Position numbers and translations under genes: made by a program | Shown here: positions 6,962 through 14,228 of the stretch, in pieces | Layout of the letters: the number at the start of each line of letters is the position of its first letter | Numbering within the stretch: the stretch's first letter is position 1 | NCBI RefSeq assembly: GCF_001426685.1 | Contig: NZ_LMFB01000038.1 | Location: 1 to 64,000, forward strand | Source of the DNA: Rhizobium sp. Root483D2 | GTDB taxonomy: Bacteria; Pseudomonadota; Alphaproteobacteria; Rhizobiales; Rhizobiaceae | Direction of reading: 5' to 3' | Length of the DNA stretch: 64,000 nt | The notes under the pieces: generated by a model | Seen by the model: the letters and a program-made list of their open reading frames with translations, nothing else | Told to the model about the DNA's origin: nothing | Databases searched by the model: none

Positions 6962-7794
6962 TAGTGATGTCCTCCATGCGTCGAATGTATCGCCGTCTCA
7001 GCCTGTTTGTTGCGCCCGAACGGCAGCAGACTGAGCACGAAAAGCACCATCGCCGCAACCACGATCGACGGTCCCGATGGCGTATCGAAATGCAGCGAGC
7101 CGAACAGGCCGCCGGTCACCGCAAGCGCGCCGATGACGGAAGCCAGCACCGCCATGATCTCCGGCGACGTGGCAAAGCGCCGGGCGGTGGCTGCCGGGAT
7201 GATCAGGAGCGAGGTGATCAGCAGAATGCCGACGATCTTCATGGCAATCGCAATCACCAGCGCCATCAAAAGCATGAAATAGAGCCGCGCCCGCTCCGGC
7301 TGCAGGCCTTCGGCCTCAGCCAGTTCCGGATTGACGGTGGAGGCCAGCAAGGGCCGCCAGAGATAGACGATCGCCGCCAAAACCAGAATGCCACCGCCCC
7401 AGACCAGGTCGATATCGGCTTCGGAAACAGCGAGAATATCGCCGAACAGGAAGCCGACCAGATCGATCCGCACCCAGGTCATGAAGGCGACGATGACAAG
7501 GCCGATCGACAGCGAGGAATGCGAGAGAATGCCGAGCAGCGCATCGGTGGACAGCGCGCCGCGCTTTTGCAGCAGCAACAGCAACAGTGACACGGCGGCG
7601 GCAACGATGAAGACGCTGAGCATCAGATTGAGATCGAGCAGAAGCGACAGCGCCACACCAAGCAGCGCGGAATGGGCCATCGTGTCGCCGAAATAGGCCA
7701 TGCGCCGCCAGATGACGAAACAGCCGAGCGGGCCGACGGTGATGGCAAGGCCGATGCCGGCAATCAGAGCACGGGTGAAGAAATCGTCAAACAC
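6961..7794 (-). CDS. znuB: Zinc ABC transporter permease ZnuB
   Basis: 277-residue inner-membrane permease of the ABC-3 family with 7-8 hydrophobic helices (for example LIAGIGLAITVGPLGCFVIW and VIAIAMKIVGILLITSLLIIP). The family pattern GDTMAHSALLGVA is present. The GTG start at 7794 was chosen because AAGGAGA lies six bases upstream; the longer in-frame ORF upstream is an antisense-type low-complexity extension. It overlaps the end of znuC by 8 bases and couples to zur. It forms the zinc channel with ZnuC in the cytosol and ZnuA in the periplasm. Confidence 0.95.
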   Translation of the reverse strand: MFDDFFTRALIAGIGLAITVGPLGCFVIWRRMAYFGDTMAHSALLGVALSLLLDLNLMLSVFIVAAAVSLLLLLLQKRGALSTDALLGILSHSSLSIGLVIVAFMTWVRIDLVGFLFGDILAVSEADIDLVWGGGILVLAAIVYLWRPLLASTVNPELAEAEGLQPERARLYFMLLMALVIAIAMKIVGILLITSLLIIPAATARRFATSPEIMAVLASVIGALAVTGGLFGSLHFDTPSGPSIVVAAMVLFVLSLLPFGRNKQAETAIHSTHGGHH

Positions 7795-8716
7795 GGCCGC
7801 TCTCCTTGGTGTCATAGCCCTGCAGCCGGCTCTTGTAGCCGCAGCCGCAATCCGGTCCGTGGACGTGATCGTGCCCGCCGTGATCGTGGCCGCTGTCCTG
7901 GTCACCCTCGTGATGGTGGCCATCACCGGGATGGCAATGTTCGGTAATGCTGCCATCGGTGTGCAGCACGCGGCCATCCGGCAGATGGGTATGGTCGTGG
8001 TCGTGGCTGTAGACCGCCAGCGACTTGGCGGCACGGCTGCCGAACAATTTCAGGTATTCCGGGCTCTGGCTGACCATCTGCGGCGTGCCACGGCAGCAGA
8101 CATGGCCGTTGAGGCAGATTACCGTATCGGTCTCGGCCATCACCACATGCAGATCGTGGGAGATCAGCAGGATACCGCAGCCGGTCCGGTTGCGGATAGA
8201 TTTGATCAAATCGTAAAGCGCGATCTCGCCGGAAAAATCGACGCCCTGCACCGGCTCGTCGAGGACGAGCAGATCAGGCTTGCGGGCAATGGCGCGGGCA
8301 AGCAAGGCGCGCTGGAACTCGCCGCCGGAGAGATGCTGCACCTCGGCGCGGGCAAGATGGGCAATGCCGGTCGAATGCAGCGCTTCCTCGACCTCGCGGC
8401 CCTTCAGCGGCCCGGTCAGCGTCATCAGCCGCTCCACGGTCAAAGGCAGCGTCCAGTCGATCGAAAGCTTCTGCGGCACGTAGCCGACCTTCAGCCCCGG
8501 CATTTTCTCGACCCAGCCCTCGTCCGGCTTCAAGACGCCGATCGCAGCCTTCGCCGTCGTCGATTTGCCGGAACCATTGGGGCCGATCAGCGTGACGATC
8601 TCGCCCCTGCTGATCGAAAACTCGACGCCGCGCACCAGCCAGCGGCCATTGCGGCGGATGCCGGCATTGGTGAGCGAGACGAGCGGCGCCTGGTCGGACT
8701 TGTGAAAATTCAGCAT
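7787..8716 (-). CDS. znuC: Zinc ABC transporter ATPase ZnuC with His-rich tail
   Basis: 309 residues. ABC ATPase landmarks in order: Walker A GPNGSGKS, signature LSGGEFQRALLARA, Walker B LLVLDEPVQG, and the H-loop LISHDLH. After residue about 245 comes a long tail rich in His, Asp and Gly (SHDHDHTH, HPGDGHHHEG, GHDHGGHDHVHG) ending in a CGCG pair. It is probably a cytosolic zinc buffer or sensor. Such tails occur in some ZnuC homologues, but this one is very His-dense. The start ATG 8716 follows the divergent Zur-controlled region. Confidence 0.93.
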   Translation of the reverse strand: MLNFHKSDQAPLVSLTNAGIRRNGRWLVRGVEFSISRGEIVTLIGPNGSGKSTTAKAAIGVLKPDEGWVEKMPGLKVGYVPQKLSIDWTLPLTVERLMTLTGPLKGREVEEALHSTGIAHLARAEVQHLSGGEFQRALLARAIARKPDLLVLDEPVQGVDFSGEIALYDLIKSIRNRTGCGILLISHDLHVVMAETDTVICLNGHVCCRGTPQMVSQSPEYLKLFGSRAAKSLAVYSHDHDHTHLPDGRVLHTDGSITEHCHPGDGHHHEGDQDSGHDHGGHDHVHGPDCGCGYKSRLQGYDTKESGRV

Positions 8717-8757
8717 CAAAAAAATCCGGATGGGGTGTTGCCAGCCGCTATGCCACA

Positions 8758-8794
8758 CGTTATAGCATAACGCAATTGATGTAATAACATTACA
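8758..8794. promoter_or_regulatory. Two Zur-box-like palindromes between znuC and znuA
   Basis: CGTTATAGCATAACG (8758-8772) and TGTAATAACATTACA (8780-8794) are imperfect-centre palindromes of the GTTAT/GTAAT-ATAAC/ATTAC type reported for alphaproteobacterial Zur. They lie between the divergent starts of znuC (8716) and znuA (8821), so each could serve one promoter. Confidence 0.8.
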
Positions 8795-8820
8795 TTGATT
8801 TACAAGACAGGAGTCCCCGC

Positions 8821-9816
8821 ATGAGCCTGAAAAATTCCCTCCTTTTGACATCGGCGCTGATATTCGCCCCCTCCATGCTTCTGGCGGCGGGCACGGCCCA
8901 TGCCGAAGTCCCCAATGTCGTCGTCTCGATCAAGCCGATCCACTCCCTGGTCGCCTCGATCATGCAGGGTGTCGGCGAGCCGGCACTGATCGTCGAAGGT
9001 GCCGCCTCGCCGCACACCTACAGCATGAAACCGTCCAATGCCGCAGCCCTGGAAAAGGCCAATATCGTCTTCTGGGTCGGCCACGGGCTGGAGGCTTTTC
9101 TCGAAAAGCCGCTGGAATCGCTCGGCAGCGGCGCTGAGATCGTCGAGCTTGACGACGCACCCGGTCTTGAAAAGCTGAAATTCCGCGAAGGCGGCGCCTT
9201 TGAGGCCCATGACGACGGCGACGAGCATGACGCCAGCGCAGAGGGTACCGAGGGTCACGCCCATGAAGAAGCCGGTCATCACCATGACGAGGGCGAATTC
9301 GACATGCATCTGTGGCTTGATCCTGCCAATGCCAAGGCCATGGCTGCACAGATCGAGGCCACGCTGACGGCTGCCGATCCGGACAACGCAGCCGCCTACA
9401 AGGCCAATCTGGAGGCGCTCGGCATACGGCTCGATGCGCTCGACAAACAGATTACCGAGACCGTCGCACCCATTAAGGACAAGCCCTTCATCGTCTTTCA
9501 TGATGCCTACCAGTATTTTGAGCATCGCTATCATGTGAAGGTAGCGGGATCGATCACGGTCAGCCCGGAAACGCTGCCAGGTGCCGCACGGTTGAAGCAG
9601 ATCCACGAAAAGATCGTCGAACTCGGCGCGACCTGCGTCTTTGCCGAGCCGCAGTTCGAACCCAAGCTCGTCAATGTCGTGCTGGAAGGCACGCCGGCAA
9701 AATCCGGCACGCTGGATCCGGAAGCAGCGACCCTTGATGCCGGCCCGGACCTTTATTTCCAGCTGATGGAGGGGATCGGCACATCGTTGAAGACCTGCCT
9801 CTCCTCCGGCAGCTGA
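8821..9816 (+). CDS. znuA: Periplasmic zinc-binding protein ZnuA
   Basis: 331 residues with an N-terminal signal peptide (LLLTSALIFAPSMLLAAGTAHA). It is a cluster A-I solute-binding protein with the conserved zinc histidines in SPHTYSMKPS, FDMHLWLDP and FIVFHDAYQYFEHRY. A His/Asp/Glu-rich loop (HDDGDEHDASAEG, then HAHEEAGHHHDEGE) lies around residues 130-160; in ZnuA such loops capture Zn2+ and pass it on. The SD is CAGGAG. It is divergent from znuC, under the shared Zur boxes, and followed by an intrinsic terminator. Confidence 0.95.
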   Translation: MSLKNSLLLTSALIFAPSMLLAAGTAHAEVPNVVVSIKPIHSLVASIMQGVGEPALIVEGAASPHTYSMKPSNAAALEKANIVFWVGHGLEAFLEKPLESLGSGAEIVELDDAPGLEKLKFREGGAFEAHDDGDEHDASAEGTEGHAHEEAGHHHDEGEFDMHLWLDPANAKAMAAQIEATLTAADPDNAAAYKANLEALGIRLDALDKQITETVAPIKDKPFIVFHDAYQYFEHRYHVKVAGSITVSPETLPGAARLKQIHEKIVELGATCVFAEPQFEPKLVNVVLEGTPAKSGTLDPEAATLDAGPDLYFQLMEGIGTSLKTCLSSGS

Positions 9817-9841
9817 CGCGTTCCTCCCGAGCGACTGAACG

Positions 9842-9867
9842 AGGCGGGCCCCAGGTCCGCCTTTTTC
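9842..9867 (+). terminator. Terminator after znuA
   Basis: AGGCGGGCC and GGTCCGCCT pair (one G-T) across a CCA loop and are followed by T5. It separates znuA from the GTPase gene, which has its own Zur-box promoter. Confidence 0.7.
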
Positions 9868-9876
9868 AGATCATCG

Positions 9877-9895
9877 AATGTAATAGTATAACATT
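9877..9895 (+). promoter_or_regulatory. Zur-box-like palindrome before the COG0523 gene
   Basis: The 19-base stretch AATGTAATAGTATAACATT is a near-perfect palindrome of the same type as those at 8758-8794. It ends only 11 bases before the ATG at 9907, so binding would block the promoter or start region. Confidence 0.75.
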
Positions 9896-9906
9896 AAATG
9901 TAAATC

Positions 9907-11112
9907 ATGTCCGACAAACTTCCGGTCACTGTGCTGTCCGGCTTCCTCGGGGCCGGAAAGACCACGGTGCTCAATCACATCCTCAACAATCGCGACGGAC
10001 TGCGGGTCGCCGTCATCGTCAACGATATGAGCGAGGTCAATATCGATGCCGCCCTGGTGCGCGAAGGCGGCGCCAACCTGTCGCGGACCGAGGAGCAGCT
10101 GGTCGAGATGACCAATGGCTGCATCTGCTGCACGCTGCGCGACGACCTTTTAAACGAAGTGCGCAAGCTCGCCGAACAGGACCGGTTCGATTATCTGCTG
10201 ATCGAATCCACCGGCATCGCCGAACCCCTGCCCGTCGCAACCACTTTCGAATTCCGCGACGAGCACGGCAACAGCCTTGCCGATGTCGCCCGGCTCGACA
10301 CGATGGTCACCGTGGTCGATGCGGTCAGCCTGCTGGGTGACTATTCCTCTGCCGATTTTCTGGCTGAGCGCGGCGATACGGCAGGGGAAAACGACAACCG
10401 CACGCTTGTCGATCTCCTGGTCGAGCAGATCGAATTTGCCGATGTCGTCATTCTCAACAAGACGGGAAGCGCAACGCCCGAACAACGGGATGCCGCCCGC
10501 AAAATCATCGTAGGGCTCAATGCCGATGCGCGGCTGATCGAGACGGATTTCGGCAAGGTGGCGCTGCGCCAAGTGCTCGGCACCGGCCTGTTCGACATGC
10601 TCAAGGCCGAGCAGCATCCGCTCTGGTACAAGGAACTCAACGGCTTCAAGGACCATATTCCTGAAACCGAGGAATATGGCATCCGCTCCTTCGTCTACCG
10701 GGCACAAAAACCCTTCGATCCCGCGCGGTTCCACGATTTCGTTCACCGGCCCTGGCCGGGCGTGGTACGGGCCAAGGGCTTCTTCTGGCTGGCGACACGG
10801 CCGCATCACGCCGGCGAACTCAGCCAGGCCGGGCCAATGGTGCGCACCTCGAAAATGGGACTGTGGTGGTCGGCCGTGCCGAAAGCCCAATGGCCGGATG
10901 ATCCGGGCTTTCTGTCGATGATGAAGCCCTATCTCGATCCCGTCTGGGGCGACCGGCGCCAGGAAATCGTCTTCATCGGCGCCGATCCGATGGATCAGGC
11001 TACCCTGGAAGCGGAACTCGATGAGTGTCTGGTTGATGCCGACGCCTTCACGCCCGATCGCTGGCGGGCACTGCCGGACCCGTTTACGGACTGGTCGCCA
11101 CGGGCAAACTAG
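9907..11112 (+). CDS. COG0523 zinc-responsive GTPase (ZigA/YciC-like)
   Basis: 401 residues. The N-terminal SIMIBI GTPase has Walker [10 protein letters not shown] (residues 12-20), the metal motif CICC within [12 protein letters not shown], and guanine-specificity NKTG. The C-terminal CobW-C domain ([20 protein letters not shown], then [15 protein letters not shown]-type sequence, here [14 protein letters not shown]) is complete. Zur-controlled members of this family deliver zinc to apo-enzymes under starvation; ZigA is the best known. The Zur-like box and position after znuA support this over a cobalt role. The window also holds the related CobW at 56269-57333. Confidence 0.9.
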   Translation: MSDKLPVTVLSGFLGAGKTTVLNHILNNRDGLRVAVIVNDMSEVNIDAALVREGGANLSRTEEQLVEMTNGCICCTLRDDLLNEVRKLAEQDRFDYLLIESTGIAEPLPVATTFEFRDEHGNSLADVARLDTMVTVVDAVSLLGDYSSADFLAERGDTAGENDNRTLVDLLVEQIEFADVVILNKTGSATPEQRDAARKIIVGLNADARLIETDFGKVALRQVLGTGLFDMLKAEQHPLWYKELNGFKDHIPETEEYGIRSFVYRAQKPFDPARFHDFVHRPWPGVVRAKGFFWLATRPHHAGELSQAGPMVRTSKMGLWWSAVPKAQWPDDPGFLSMMKPYLDPVWGDRRQEIVFIGADPMDQATLEAELDECLVDADAFTPDRWRALPDPFTDWSPRAN

Positions 11113-11142
11113 GCCGCCGGAATAACGGCCGCCCCAATCTCG

Positions 11143-11178
11143 CAAAAAAAGGACGGCATTCAACGCCGCCCTTTTTTG
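11143..11178. terminator. Bidirectional terminator
   Basis: A GC stem (GGACGGC / GCCGCCC region, one mismatch) is flanked by seven A on the left and six T on the right. It can end both the plus-strand GTPase transcript and the minus-strand RcnB-like transcript that converge here. Confidence 0.75.
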
Positions 11179-11195
11179 TCAGTCACATCAAGCGA

Positions 11196-11549
11196 TCAGC
11201 GCATTGCCAGATTGACGATGACGCCGGTGGCGACGCTGATCAGAAGGAAGTTGTTGTCGACGCGAACCCACTGCTGTCCACGCGGCGGCGCACGCAGCTT
11301 GTAGCGGCGGTAATCGTTGACGGCGGCAATGCGGCGGCGTTCTGCCGCAGATAGGCGCTGACCGCGCGCCCAGCGCTTCTTAACAACGACGTTCTTTTCG
11401 ACAATCTTGGTATTGCCGTTTCTGTAAACGCGTTTTTCGACATGGCGCTCCTTGGCCTGAGCGACTTCGAAGGGCCGCGCCGGCTGGGCTAAAGCCATCG
11501 GCGCTGTCAGGAAGGAGCTTGCAACCAGCGCAATCATCAGACGTTTCAT
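11196..11549 (-). CDS. RcnB-like small periplasmic protein
   Basis: 117 residues with a signal peptide (MKRLMIALVASSFLTAPMALAQ). A basic linker follows (VEKRVYRNGNTKIVEKNVVVKKRW). The C-terminal YRRYKLRAPPRGQQWVRVDNNFLLISVATGVI matches the RcnB family, small periplasmic proteins tied to nickel/cobalt homeostasis in E. coli. In rhizobia these homologues are numerous and mostly uncharacterised. The start was set at MKRL because it begins the signal peptide and AAAGGA lies upstream. Two AT-rich palindromes occupy its promoter side. Confidence 0.8.
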   Translation of the reverse strand: MKRLMIALVASSFLTAPMALAQPARPFEVAQAKERHVEKRVYRNGNTKIVEKNVVVKKRWARGQRLSAAERRRIAAVNDYRRYKLRAPPRGQQWVRVDNNFLLISVATGVIVNLAMR

Positions 11550-11618
11550 CGGGGTGTCCTTTCGTTTTTGACACTCTGAATCTACGCCCGCAAAGATGAA
11601 CGGAAACTGAAACATAAA

Positions 11619-11665
11619 ATTACAAAATTGTAATGATATCAGTTAATTATAAGAATTAACTGATA
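11619..11665. promoter_or_regulatory. Adjacent AT-rich palindromes between GH43 and RcnB-like genes
   Basis: ATTACAAAATTGTAAT (11619-11634) is a perfect 16-base palindrome. Immediately beside it TATCAGTTAATT (11637-11648) and AATTAACTGATA (11654-11665) are perfect 12-base arms around ATAAG. The position is upstream of the RcnB-like gene and downstream of the GH43 gene. The first looks like an operator. The second may be an operator or a terminator hairpin without a U tract. Confidence 0.5.
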
Positions 11666-11690
11666 CAACGCGCAAACTTGCAACCTCGTT

Positions 11691-13310
11691 TCAAAGCGCC
11701 TCATAGGAAAATCGGCTGAAATCAGCCACCTGCGCCCTGCCCGATGTGTCGAAGGCGAAGACACCGGCAAAGGCGCCGGTAAACGAGCCATGTTCGCCCC
11801 GGCCGCCCTCGTCGGAGACCACACCGGCATCGAGCAAGGGGCCAAGTTTGCGCCAGTCCGGGTCTCCTTCGGGGTGCCAGAAGAACTGCAGATCGTTGTC
11901 GCGGATCTCCATGGCCAGATACACCCAGCTTACGGGCACGGAAACGCCGCTTTCGACCGGGAAGGTCATGCGGCTATGGGGAAAATCGCCATTGCACGAA
12001 AAGATCGTCACCACCCGGCCGAGCTGTTCATGCAGCGTTACCACGATCGCATGGAATTTGTGGCGGTTGTAATAATGGGTGAGCCCCGCCGCCTGCTGAT
12101 AGGTGTCAGGCTCGAATTCGACCACGGTTTCGGCGCAAAAGGCGTGATGTTCCTGGCGCCGCGCCACCAGCGCCTGCTCGAACCAGCTGCCGATGCTTTC
12201 GCGTCCAAACAGCCTGAGATGCCCCGGCCGCTCCGTCAGCGAGAAGATCCTCTCCGGCTCCGGCGTGCGCAGCCATTGGAACTCCATCGGCAAATGCGGA
12301 GCATCGAACCCCGTTTCCAAGCGTGGGTGTTTCTCGATGACGGCGGCCTCTCCCGGCGCCGGAACATCGACCGCGGGCTCGACACCGCCCTGTGCAAGAT
12401 AAAGCCAGCCGTCATCGCCCCAGACGCATTTCTGCAAGCCCGTCTCACGCCCGAGCGTACAGCGCCGGTGCGGCGCAAGCGGCCGACCGGTCAAGTGGGT
12501 GTGGTAGGGCTGGCCATCCGGGGTTTCGACATATTGGCCATGCCCTGCCCTTTGCAGCACCGCTTCCGGATTGTCCTTGGAGGTGATCAGATGCGTCTGC
12601 GGGTGCATCTCGTAGGGACCCTCGATGGTTCGGGCGCGCGCCATGGTCACCGCGTGGTCGTAACCGGTGCCGCCTTCGGCCGTGGTCAGGTAGTACCAGC
12701 CGTCACGCTTGAACAGATGCGGCCCCTCGACAAGCCCCTGCGCGCTGCCGGCAAAGATGTTGCGGATCGGGCCGGTCAGCGCTTTCGTGATGGGGTCCCA
12801 TTCCTGCAGGAGAATGCCGTCGAAGGCCGGGGATTTCGGCGCGCCGCCAAAACTCTCGGTGCGGTGGTTCCACTGCATGTTGAGAAACCATTTGCGCCCG
12901 TCGTCATCGTGAAACAGCGACGGGTCGAAGCCTGAGGAATTGACATAGACCGGCTCCGACCAGACGCCTTCGATCGTTGCTGACGTGACGATGTAGTTGT
13001 GGGCGTCCTTGAAATTGCCGTCGAAGCGCTTGACGTCGGTATAGACCAGATAGAACAGACCGTCCGCAAACGACAGGCACGGCGCCCAGACACCGCAGCT
13101 GTCGGGATTGCCGCGCATGTCGAGCTGGCTCGCCCGTTCCAGCGGCCGGCGCACCAGGGTCCAGTTCACCAGATCGCGGGAATGGTGGATCTGCACGCCC
13201 GGATACCATTCGAAGGTCGAGGTGGCGATATAATAGTCATCGCCGACGCGGCAGATCGAGGGGTCCGGATTGAAACCGGGCAGGATCGGATTGCGGATCG
13301 TCGCGGTCAT
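11691..13310 (-). CDS. GH43 beta-xylosidase/arabinofuranosidase-type glycosidase
   Basis: 539 residues. The N-terminal five-bladed beta-propeller of family GH43 has the catalytic triad D16 (PGFNPDPSICRV), D129 (SGFDPSLF) and E195 (GLVEGPHLF). The C-terminal beta-sandwich domain (about 330-539) is the one of GH43 subfamily 11/12 beta-xylosidases (XynB type). No signal peptide is seen, so it should act in the cytosol on imported xylo- or arabino-oligosaccharides. No dedicated importer adjoins it; the neighbouring TRAP transporter is of an organic-acid type. Exact substrate is inferred only at family level. Confidence 0.9.
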   Translation of the reverse strand: MTATIRNPILPGFNPDPSICRVGDDYYIATSTFEWYPGVQIHHSRDLVNWTLVRRPLERASQLDMRGNPDSCGVWAPCLSFADGLFYLVYTDVKRFDGNFKDAHNYIVTSATIEGVWSEPVYVNSSGFDPSLFHDDDGRKWFLNMQWNHRTESFGGAPKSPAFDGILLQEWDPITKALTGPIRNIFAGSAQGLVEGPHLFKRDGWYYLTTAEGGTGYDHAVTMARARTIEGPYEMHPQTHLITSKDNPEAVLQRAGHGQYVETPDGQPYHTHLTGRPLAPHRRCTLGRETGLQKCVWGDDGWLYLAQGGVEPAVDVPAPGEAAVIEKHPRLETGFDAPHLPMEFQWLRTPEPERIFSLTERPGHLRLFGRESIGSWFEQALVARRQEHHAFCAETVVEFEPDTYQQAAGLTHYYNRHKFHAIVVTLHEQLGRVVTIFSCNGDFPHSRMTFPVESGVSVPVSWVYLAMEIRDNDLQFFWHPEGDPDWRKLGPLLDAGVVSDEGGRGEHGSFTGAFAGVFAFDTSGRAQVADFSRFSYEAL

Positions 13311-13652
13311 GATGGACGTACCTCATGTTTCTCGGAACGCCATACGGCCTCAAACCGATGGGAAATTCAACCCCTGCCCGGTTCCGCGAGCGGCTTCCCG
13401 CCTTTTCGACTCGGCCGGCCACTGGTCTTGCGGGCGCAATCGAGCCCACGTCATCCACCGTCCTACGCTGGTTTCCCACAGTTTTTGCCCAAGCTTTAGG
13501 CAAAGGCGGAAAGCCTATATGCGACTTTGGTATGACGGTGGCGGACTAGGCCGGAAAATCGGAAACCAGACTTGAAACAGGGCTTGAAATCGGCACTGTG
13601 GCTAGGCTTGGCCATAAAAATCGACAATCAGCTTAGCGGTGGAGGAAACTAT
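13311..13652. other. Divergent promoter region GH43 / TRAP permease
   Basis: 340 bases between divergent starts. No strong operator was found by eye. The segment is GC-mixed and ends with the GGAGG SD (13641-13645) of the small TRAP permease. Confidence 0.4.
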
Positions 13653-14228
13653 ATGACCGCACTGCTCGGGTTCAGCAGGCTCATTGACCGTGTCACGGAA
13701 ATCATCGGCAAATCAGTCTCCTGGCTGATCCTGGTGGCCGTTCTGGTCAGCGCCGGCAATGCCATCATCCGGAAGATATTCAACATGTCGTCGAACGCTT
13801 GGCTGGAGGCGCAATGGTACCTGTTTGGGGCCGCCTTCATGCTCGCGGCCGCCTATACGCTCAGCCAGAACGAACATATCCGCATCGACGTGGTCTACGG
13901 CAAGTTTTCGCGCCGCACCCAGCATTGGATCGACCTGTTCGGGCATGTCTTCTTCCTGATGCCCTTCGTGCTTTTGATGACCTATTACCTCATCCCCTAC
14001 GTGCTGATGTCGGTTCGCTCGCAGGAGGGGTCTTCCAGCGCCGGCGGCCTGATCGTCTGGCCGGCCAAGGCCATCCTCCTGGCCGGCTTCGTGCTTCTGG
14101 CGCTCCAGGGCGTCTCCGAGATCATCAAGAAGGTGGCGATCATGACCGGCAACGTGGACGATCCGACGCCCTATGTGCCGACCCATGCGCCGCTTGACGA
14201 TGTCACCGTTCCGGAGGCACGCCCATGA
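13653..14228 (+). CDS. TRAP transporter small permease (DctQ)
   Basis: 191 residues with four predicted membrane helices: WLILVAVLVSAGNAIIR, WYLFGAAFMLAAAYTL, HVFFLMPFVLLMTYYLIP and AILLAGFVLLALQGVSEI. The DctQ signature RIDVVYGKFS follows helix 2. The start at ATG 13653 was chosen for the GGAGGAAAC upstream; an in-frame ATG at 13572 lacks an SD. It overlaps the large permease by 4 bases (ATGA). With DctM and the binding protein encoded at 16134-17240 it forms a sodium-driven uptake system of the FcbT/TakP class. The substrate is probably an organic or keto acid. Confidence 0.9.
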   Translation: MTALLGFSRLIDRVTEIIGKSVSWLILVAVLVSAGNAIIRKIFNMSSNAWLEAQWYLFGAAFMLAAAYTLSQNEHIRIDVVYGKFSRRTQHWIDLFGHVFFLMPFVLLMTYYLIPYVLMSVRSQEGSSSAGGLIVWPAKAILLAGFVLLALQGVSEIIKKVAIMTGNVDDPTPYVPTHAPLDDVTVPEARP

